Positions 36,601 through 45,095 of a stretch of 64,000 bases of DNA are shown piece by piece. Below the pieces are notes generated by a model, which was not told the origin of the DNA, did not search any database, and worked only from the letters and a program-made list of their open reading frames with translations. The stretch covers positions 4,325,476 through 4,389,475 of the forward strand of contig NW_021167079.1 in the NCBI RefSeq assembly GCF_003711515.1. Direction: 5' to 3'. Source of the stretch: Sodiomyces alkalinus F11 (Eukaryota; Ascomycota; Sordariomycetes; Glomerellales; Plectosphaerellaceae). How positions within the stretch are numbered: the stretch's first letter is position 1; each line of letters starts with the position of its first letter. A program made the position numbers and the translations under genes.

Positions 36601-37250
36601 ATAGGCTACGTGGCTCTCCTCGATTATACCTTTTTTAAGGCGGTCCTTTATTATCTGCACGACTATAGACTCTAGAGCTTTAGGGATAAGGATCCCTTTC
36701 GCCTACCACGCCTTATAAGAAACCGCTCGAATCTTCTATAGAGGGGCTACCCGTTCGTTAAGGCGGCCGTACTTAGTCTAGTCCTACGTAATAGCTATCT
36801 CGCGGTTTAGGAGGACCTTTATTAGGAGCTCCTTTTTCTTACGGGTTAAGTGGTTAACGGTCTTTAGGATAGCATTAAGTCTTTCGGGTATAAGGCGCGA
36901 ACGGGGTGTGATTTTAGAAAACTTCGGTATAATTAGGCTAACGAACCGCTTATCTTCTAGCTCCTAGTCTTCCTCCTTAATTTCTGCGAGGATATTCTTC
37001 TTCTAGTAAGAGTCTTTATCGGGGACACTTTTATTAGACGGAACGTCGTTAAGAGGGTAAACCTTAAGAGCCTTAGGCTTTTATATAGTAAAAACGCCTT
37101 CGGGATTAAGGGGATAGTATACTTTTTTAATAAGATCCTAGGACTTCCTTCTTTTCGGTTATTATAGCCTCCTCGTCGTAACCACAGCTATACTAATAAT
37201 ACTATCCTCCTCTTTCTTTAAAGCCTCGAGCGTTTTTATCTAGGAATTAT
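33688..37250 (-). pseudogene. Large gypsy pol: RT, RNase H, integrase and coiled-coil tail
   Basis: On the minus strand the reverse transcriptase is readable at about 35,900-36,700. Its catalytic Phe-Ile-Asp-Asp box now reads Phe-Ile-Asn-Asp at 36,244-36,255 by a TG to TA change. RNase H follows at about 35,400-35,800, and an integrase at about 34,200-35,100. The protein ends in a charged, probably coiled-coil tail; the last 89 codons (33,688-33,957) are still open. RIP stops occur throughout. The sequence is clearly diverged from the two chromoviruses and has no chromodomain that I can see. Confidence 0.82.
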
Positions 37251-40200
37251 CCCACGTTATCCGGTTCTTTCGAAAATATAAGACTAAAAGGCTATTAGGG
37301 TAATTAGGCTAATAGTAGTATAGAAAAGTCGAAAAAGATAAGTAGTTAGTGTGAATTAGTTATTATTATATAGTCGTAGTTATTAAGTAAGGAGCCTCCG
37401 CGATACACCTTTTATATCCTCGGCCCTAATTTCGTGGTATCGCCCTTAAGGCTATATAAATTCTCTCCGTTAGGGGCTTTACCTCCTCCGTAAACAGGAA
37501 GGCTACTAAAGTAGTAGCGTCCTCGTTATCTAAATAAAAGAAAATATCGTTATCGCTCTTCTTCTTCTTCTCCTTCTCCTCCCTCGCCTCCTCCTTCTTT
37601 TTCGCCCCCTAATCGGGCGAACTATTAGTCTTATCGTTACTCGATATTAAGGTAGCGGCCCCGGACTAACTATAAGGGACGCTATCCTCCCCCTACTATC
37701 CGATACTTAGATCGATTAAATCCTTTTCCTCTTAACGCTTCTCCTCCTCTTTAAACTTAGGCTAGCTTTATCTATAAGGGCGGTCGTTAACCTATTCTTT
37801 ACTAGCGATAAAGACGATAATACGGGCGTCCTTATAGGCGAAGTCTATATCGATCTATCTATCCGTATAAGTAAAAAAAAGCGTGACTATTAAGTAAGAA
37901 TAGCAGGCTAAAAAGTATCCTAGGCCTTATTCCCTTAATTACTATAAAATAGACTTTCCCGTGCTAGTCCCCGACCTAGAGGTACTCTTTTAGATATCCT
38001 ACGTAGTTTACCCTATCCACGTCGTTAATCCCCTTAATCGCGATATTACTCTTACCGATACAGCCCCGTAGTCCTAGCTTCTCTATAAGGTCTAGCCGGA
38101 TAGTATTAAAGACGGCTCCTATATTAATAACTACGTAAAAACAGTCCTTTATAGGGTAATCCTTAGCTATTTACTTAGTTAGGCTAACCCGTATCGTTAT
38201 ATACTTAGTGTAAATAGTAAGAGGCTTTAGTTTATTAATCGTCGGGGCGGGCGTGATAGATAGGGCACCGTTAAGCGTAGGGGTAGCGGTCGCGGTGTTT
38301 ATAAACTATATAGGATATTCGGGTCCTAGAGGTAAGGAGTCTATAAAAAAGGCCTTTTTAGGGGTTAAGCGGATAACCTTATAAGGCTTTACCTGGCTGC
38401 TAATTAACCTTAGCGTCTCCTTATAGTCCGCGAGGATAGCTTAATTAGTAGAGAGGAGGTAAACTATAAGAACCTTAACCTCTATCTCTAAAAGGTGCTT
38501 TAGACTCTTCTCGCGGACCTTCTATATAACGGCCTCCTAGTTAAATAAGTTAAGGGTATCCTTTTAAGCCGAGGCTCGCGATATAGGCCGAGTAGTAGTT
38601 AAGGTAGTGGTAGATCTAGATATAGGGGTTATTAAATCAGGGGTTAGACCGTTATCTATATCGGTATTGTTAACTATCTCTATAACCCTTTAGGAGCTTC
38701 CTAGAGTCAATAGGGTTTATTAAACGGCCTAATTAGGGGAACTAGCTACTTTTAGCGTGGGTTTACTAATTCTACCGCTCCTAGTAGTGCGAAAAGGGTC
38801 CTAGGGTTTAGTCGAGGTATATTAAGATATAGACGTAGTATATACTCTAGTAGTAATAAAGTTAATAGATCCCGTGACCTTAGTAACCCTTAAGGCTTAA
38901 GTGGCTTAGGTGGCCTAACTACTCTAACCGGTCTACTGCTTCTATACCTGCTTAACTATATACTTAATTATAAGCCTATTAGTCTTATTAGTCTTATAAG
39001 GGAGGGTAGCGAGCTAGAAGGTCTTAATATAAAGGTCTATAAGCTCCTTAAATCGGCTATAAAGCTTAGTAGCTAGCTAATATAGTATAAGGCGTCGGTA
39101 TAGCTAGTACTTATTAACTTATAGCTCGTTCTTTAGACAGGCTGCCTAGGTACCGGTCTAATCTATAACTAAATACGCGGGGAACTCCTACTTAACTAGG
39201 TTATAGGCGCTATCGTGGATTAGGATAGGGAAGTTATCTCTCCGATACCCTTCTTAGCCGTAGTAGTAGTAGCGTGCTAGCGGGGGCTAGCTATTATTCT
39301 AAGCACCTCTCTACTATCCTAGGCGGTTATTATATTACTAGGTCGGGCGGCTATCGATACGCCGGTTAGTATATCTAGGGCGGGGTTCTCCGTAATAGAT
39401 CTCCTTAGTATACTAGGCGTTATTAGGCTAGGAAGCGGCACTATTAGCCTAATTAGGGGTAGCGAAGTGCACTAAAGCAGTTATCGTAGGCTAAGGGGCG
39501 TGCTTAAGGACGGTATAACAGGCGTTCTTTAGATTAGAGTTCGTGGCGAGGAGGGCTTAGACCTTCTCCGTGCCTATCCTCTTAGATAGGGCGAGTACTT
39601 AGGCGGTAATACCCCTAACGCCTTTAGCTCTATTATAGATAAGAGAAATAGTATACTCCTTAAGGAGGTCGGCGAGCTTATCTATATCCGATTAAGAGGC
39701 TATAGACTCCTAGACTATAATAGGCCGCCTTAAGATCGTGGGCTAAAAAGCGGTACTATTAGGCTGATTAGACTTAGCTATACCTAGTATAGCGTCCCTA
39801 TCTATAGGCTTACCCTTTACTTCCTAGATATCCGTAGACTACTCGTGTAGTAGGTCTAAAAGCAGCTTATAGCTCTTAACTATCTTTCTTAAATCGGTGC
39901 CTTAAATCTTAAGCTTATTAGCGATAAATATATAGATATCCTTATATAGAATAGTAAGGACGATACCGTAGAGCTCGGAGTCCTCGATAAAAGTGCCTTA
40001 GACCCGCTTTACCTTAGCCTTCTAGAGAGTGATTTACTATAATAAGTCCCTAACCTAATAAACGCTATTAATCTTATACGTCTTATATTTTACCCGAAGC
40101 TAATAAACCTCGTAAGAGAAGTTAAGTTAGTAGTTAGGATCTAGATAAGAGTACTCTTTAACGAGCTTCTCGATTAGATTAGACTAATTACCTTTAGCGG

Positions 40201-41200
40201 CTTAAACCTCTTTAACTAAGTATTCGATAACGGGACGAATAGCCGTATCCGTGTCTAGGTTAACGTAGGTGATCTTATTGGCTTTACTAAGGTGGTTAAG
40301 CTTAGTGTAGTTATCGTACTACTAAAGGAATATAGAGAGGGACTTACCACTAAAACGGGGAGTTTTAGTAGCGAGGGGATTTAGGGGTGCTTTTAACGTG
40401 GTAGTGGTAGGGGGTAGGGCTTTAACGACCTCGGTAATAGTGCTCTCTCGGCACGGCTTATCAGGGCTTATAGTAGCTTAATTAGGTCTTTAGCGGTAGT
40501 AGGGGAAGCGTTCGAAGCGGGCTAAGCAGGGGCAGTAATAGAGGTAGTATTAGGGGTAGTTATCGAAATAGTAGCCGGAGCCGCGGTAGACGTAGTAGTC
40601 GGCCTAGAAGCGGGCAGAGGTAAGGCCGTAGCCCCGATATCGCAGTTCCCCTAATTAGGGGTAGTAGAAGTAGTAGGCGTAAGAATAGGGGGAATAGCCG
40701 GCGAGGAAGCCTTATCGTCGGAGCCGCTACTAACGATAATAGGGGTAGGCTCGCGATACTAAGTCTAAGTGTCTATAGTGTTTTAGGTGTAAGTGCGAGG
40801 GGGTAGGCGAATAATAATAATAGGGTTAGGGCGTTTAGGGTATTTAGGGAAAGGTTCTTCGAACTAATCGTCTAGCGAGAAGATCCTATAGGTGTTTTAG
40901 ATACTAGCTAGGTTATTATATATATTATCTTATCTTAATAAGAGTGATAAGGTCTTTAACGAGAGGGCGGTCCTAGGTTTTACTCCTTAATACTTATCTT
41001 TAGGGTCTAGCTTTTCTAACTTACCTTAAAGGAAGAGGCCCTCTATAATTAGGATATTACCTATTAGTAAAAGGACTATACTCACGGATATTAATATTAA
41101 AAGTATTACCCGCTAAGCCTTATAAAGAAGTATTATAACCTGCTTACGGGGTTTATAAAGGTCCTTACTAGACTATCGGGTCCTCTTATAAGGTATCGTT
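37250..41200 (-). pseudogene. Large gypsy gag and aspartic protease region
   Basis: The retropepsin active site Asp-Thr-Gly reads Asn-Ile-Gly at 38,117-38,125 on the minus strand, with two RIP-type changes. To its right (5' in the element) lies a long gag-like frame with low-complexity acidic and Pro/Thr-rich stretches up to about 41,200. Gag and protease together are much longer than in usual gypsy elements. Domain limits are approximate because of stops. Confidence 0.65.
40648..40661. repeat. 14-bp perfect palindrome in gag
   Basis: CCCCTAATTAGGGG reads the same on both strands. It contains two facing copies of the TTAGGGG core that recurs across this element. Confidence 0.85.
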
Positions 41201-41693
41201 ATTTCGCTCCTATACTCGGTATTAGCTTTTTATTAGGTCTGCTAGGGGTTAGTTACCCTAATCCGGGAAAGCTGCTCTTAGCGGTCTTATCTTTTCTTCG
41301 CCGTTATACGAGAATCTGTTTTAATTAATAGTAGGGATTACGAGCCCCTTGTCGAGTCTATTCTATATCCGGAATCTAACTCTATCGCGATCTAATCGGT
41401 TTCTTCTATTTCTATAATTACCACCTCTATAGCGGCGGGTCTTATAATTAAAAGTGTTAATAGTTCTTTAACTCTTACCTAAGTAGTTATTTCTTTTCCT
41501 GATCTTATTAGGGTAAATCTCCCCTTAGTCTTAAAGCATTAAATCCTTCCTCAGTCGTTATCTTTATATTCTTCCTGGGGTTATTAACTAATAGTCCGTT
41601 TAGGAGGGCCGGAACCTCCTTTAAGTGCCTCTATTACTCTAATCAGGGTTAGAACACTTTAGAGATACCGAGTAAATCCGCCTCCGAGCACTA

Positions 41694-42056
41694 TATTATA
41701 ACTGGATAAAGACGTAGTGGCACTAGATCGTTAAGATAAAGATTAGATAAAGAGGTTAGTCTAGCAAAACCACGATATATAATCAAAATATAACTAATAC
41801 CGCTATAACCTTTAGCGAAGAAGTAGATCGGTAGTCACTATTCTAATCAGGGCAATATAAGTTAAACCGGAAAGATACCTTAAACGTAGAATAAGTAATT
41901 ATAAAAGAGGATGATTATTAAATAATAATCCCTCGATAGGGACGTCCGGCGCCTATCCTTAATATATATATAGGGGGTGGACCCCGTAGCCTTAAAAAGG
42001 GGGTCACGTGACCACCTGCCAAACCACTCCAAAGCCGCATCTGCGCGGTTATAATA
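41694..42056 (-). repeat. LTR of large gypsy, right copy (5' LTR)
   Basis: About 363 bp, the partner of 28,315-28,679. Its last 60 bp keep CA, TG and GTG and are hardly RIP-mutated, unlike the left copy. Confidence 0.92.
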
Positions 42057-42450
42057 CCCTAGTTTAATTACGCGGTGCTTAGGAAGTATAAGGGCCTTAT
42101 AAAACTATAGAGTTCTATCCTTACCTAGATTCGAATAGAGAAAATAGGCCTTCGCCACTTCTTTTTTATAAGAGGCGTGCCGGAAGCGGCGATACCGTAT
42201 TACCGGTACGCCGATAAAGGGCCGGAGATAGCGGAATATATCGCGTTATAGTGCTAAGATATATTAGGGGAGATATAAGTGCGCCTCACGGCCGATATAG
42301 GCGCGCGCCTACTAATAAAATAGGACTAGCTCTTAGCGCTCTAGAGTAAGGAGACCGCGGGGAAGGTTGCGAAGTGGTTCCTATAAACCGGGCGCCTCCC
42401 AGACTTCCGATTAGTATAATAATTAAAAGCGGAGGCGTAGTAAAGCCCTT
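42057..42450 (+). pseudogene. Tad-like LINE, fourth segment (ORF2 C-terminus)
   Basis: The ORF2 frame resumes after the gypsy insertion. It reads Ser-Ser-Ile-Leu-Thr-Gln-Ile-Arg (one RIP stop in place of Gln) and then a Cys/His cluster at about 42,195-42,265 of the kind that ends many fungal LINE ORF2 proteins (C-x-CG...ET..H-x4-C, here partly Tyr). This places the large gypsy element inside ORF2 and closes the reconstruction of the LINE. Confidence 0.72.
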
Positions 42451-44640
42451 ATAGTGCTAGAACCTTAGGTATAAATACGGAGAGGCGAAGACGATTACGA
42501 AAAGAGGTAAAGACGACTATAAAAGGAATAAGTAAAGGGAGAATAAGATATTTATTAATAGCCGCTATACGACTGCGCTACAGGCGCGCTATATTCACTC
42601 CTTATCTATATACTTATCGGACTCGTTATTATTATCGTCGGAGCTAATCGCTCTATTATCTACTAGGATAACCTTATCCTTACCTTTACCCTTATTCTTA
42701 GTGGCTAAGGCTATAGGATCTCCTAATAAAAGGACGGGGATACCCTATAATACGCGTTAGTAACGGGGTCGGCACGGGGTCGGCGCGGGGTTAGCGCGGG
42801 GTAACTTATAAGGTAGGCGAGGATAAGCTCTAATATCTCGCCGTTATAAGCGTAGCTACTACTATAACTCTATAAGGGCGCGGCGGCGGGGGCGGCGACT
42901 ATACTAATACTATTAACCCGGCGGAGGGCGGCGTGGTACGCCCGAAAGGCGTGAGTCTAGTAGGTAGCCGCCTACTAATACTTCCGGATATTCTATAATA
43001 GGATTAGTAATAAGGATATAGCATATACGGTACGACGGAGAAGGGGAAAAACCTATAAAAGGAGTTAGGGCGGCGCGGGTAGCGGCGGCGGCGGCGATAA
43101 GAGCAGTAGCGGTATCGTTATAGAGGGGGGGGGACTTAATAGGAGGATTAAAGGAGTAAGGGTATAATAAGGGCGTAGTAGGGATAAACCGGGGCGTAGT
43201 GGCTACTACTATAATTACTATTAATCTATTTAATGTAACGGGCGCTAGCTCCTAAATCGGGTTAGTAAATACGGCTCGGAGCAGGGGCGCCGCGGGGGCG
43301 TAGCGGGAACACGACAGGACTATATACTAAAAGGGTTTTAGTAGGGTATAGCCTAATAGTCTTATACTAGGGATATAACGTATAAGGTATAGGGCGATAA
43401 GCGGACGGTAGGGGTAACGGCGGATTATACCGGGTTAGAATACGAAATAGGGGCGTAAAGCGGGCGCGATAATAATAGAGCGGGGAACTTATAGTAGAAG
43501 GCTAAGGGGTAGCCGGCCCTTTACCCTTATAGGCGCCGGTACCGGCTCCCCCTTTAGTGATAGAGGTCTTATTACTAGGTATCTAGAGGGGTAGGAGAGT
43601 TAGACCGAGGCGGGCGCTACAGAAGCGGAGCGGGGGCGGCGTGAGGATAGTATAACCCGGAACCCCGTTAAATCCCCTACTATATAGCCGAATAGCACCG
43701 GGGATTCTATACAGGAATTCTAGGGCTATACCTATATCGCACCGACTACGTAAAACTTACCTTAAGAATAATAGCTTAAAGGAGGAAAAGAGGAAAGGAG
43801 GAAAAAAGAGGAAAAGAGGGAGGGTTATAAGAAAAGGGAGCGGCAGATTAGCCCTATAAATTACCATGCTTTTTAGAGAATAATAGCTATACCCGGCCTA
43901 TACTATAACGCTTACCCCGGAGAGCCTACGTAGCGCGAGTAGAGGTATATAACTAAATAAGGGCCACTATAAATAGCAGGTATATAAAGGAGGTTTTAGA
44001 ATAAACAATAAATAAAGAAAGGAGTAAGGGGGGGGGTAGGCGTGCCCCCCCCCTATAGAAGGGAGGGAGGGTATAAAAGGTGCCGCGGCGAGGGAAGAAT
44101 AACCTCGCCGGATCCGGAATAAAGGAAAGGACGGCGGCGAGGGACCGTGGCGATAGCGCACCGAGGGCGCGTACAACCGATATAGTACCTACTAAACTAA
44201 CTAGCCGACCCTTATTAGCTATTAGCCCGGAGGTAAGATCCGGTTTTCGAATAGCGATAAAAACAGGGCCACGGAGCGATATCGTAGCGGCCACGCACGA
44301 TAGACCTACCTATATAATAAGAGCGTAGGGGTTTTTATCTATTAACGGTTTCCCCTCGAGAATTAGAGAAAGACTATTACCCAGGTAGCTAGCCTAGCTT
44401 AGCTAAGCGAGAGCAGAGTAATAAATAATAATAATAATATTAAAAAGAGCTGCTTTTGATAATTCTGACGATAGCTTTAAAATAGGGATTATAAAAAAAA
44501 CTAATAAAGTTATAAGTACTTAAAGTTATAGTGTTTAGGTGGAAATAACGTCTTTAATATCGTGATAGCTTTAATTATACTAACGTTAGCCCGGTAGCGA
44601 TATTTACGTTTATACCCTTATATATAAAATAGGTAAGAAA
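42450..44640. repeat. Unclassified RIP-degraded flank of the island
   Basis: Beyond the LINE ORF2 end the sequence stays CA/TG-poor. A minus-strand frame ending near 42,590 reads as a Lys- and Asp-rich protein tail but cannot be assigned. An 11-bp GC-rich unit is repeated about four times at 42,764-42,804. An AT-rich simple tract (TAATAAATAATAATAATAAT) lies near 44,421 and might be a LINE tail. Open stretches at 43,953-44,330 have no coding character. Confidence 0.5.
42764..42804. repeat. 11-bp tandem repeat
   Basis: The unit CGGGGTCGGCA/G is present in almost four copies; the last two carry T and TA substitutions of RIP type. Confidence 0.8.
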
Positions 44641-45095
44641 GTACGGATCGGCAACCTAATCCAATGAATAACCGGGACGTGGGGTAAAGTCTCGAGCTAA
44701 CGTTTCTGACCCCGGCAGAGGTGTAAAGTAGTCAACTGCAGGTACCTATTGCTATCGTCCGTCCATTACCCTGCCCTCGCGGACATCTAAATAATTAAGT
44801 TTCACGCTCCGATTAGGATTAGGTACCTATGCAATTGTGTTTATCTAGGTACCTTAGTAGTCATCCTGTCTGGAAGGGGATGCAAAAGGTATTGTGGTGT
44901 AGATACGTGACTCTATACACCCGACCCAGTCTTCCCGCCAGGAGTTAGTGTAACACGAGTCGCCGTTCCACCCAGCTCCCTATCCGTTACCAGCATTCAG
45001 CTTACAAGCAAGGTAGCTTGGCCTCCAACCAGCCAAGCCCCTAATCGAAACAGCAAACAGCCCCAAATACACCAAATTGTAGGACAATGACCCAT
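44641..45095. other. Border of the RIP island and 3' flank of PIF1
   Basis: CA and TG return to normal frequency here. Three copies of the palindrome AGGTACCT lie at 44,740-44,747, 44,821-44,828 and 44,847-44,854. No gene is visible; the last part is the 3' flank of the PIF1 gene. Confidence 0.8.

Larger units (their letters stand above)
28315..42056 (-). mobile_element. Very large Ty3/gypsy element (13.7 kb) with extra ORFs
   Basis: LTRs of about 365 bp lie at 28,315-28,679 and 41,694-42,056. The first bases (TATTATAACTGG in the right copy) and last bases (GTTATAATA) form the expected imperfect inverted ends. Minus-strand gag-pol occupies about 33,690-41,200. The remaining 5 kb between integrase and left LTR is not explained by a normal gypsy element. 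It holds a minus-strand Ulp1-like protease frame (29,101-30,774) and an unidentified plus-strand frame (31,538-32,246). I found no convincing target duplication, although the LINE clearly resumes on both sides. A motif ATYAGGGGAA recurs throughout. Confidence 0.88.
1..44640. other. RIP-mutated, gene-free repeat island
   Basis: CA and TG dinucleotides are almost missing while TA is everywhere and CG is kept, which is the signature of repeat-induced point mutation (C to T in CpA on either strand). In 14,401-14,700 I count 1 CA and 0 TG. No long open frame survives; stops inside recognisable transposon frames are nearly all TAG/TAA, as expected from CAG, CAA and TGG. The signature ends abruptly near 44,640, where ordinary sequence begins. 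The island is explained mainly by nested retroelements listed separately. It probably lies in constitutive heterochromatin, which is inference. Confidence 0.95.

Noticed and set aside
43953..44330. Overlapping open frames on both strands
   Set aside because: They lie in RIP-composed DNA, overlap each other on both strands and encode Pro/Arg/Leu-rich low-complexity sequence; openness follows from locally higher GC.
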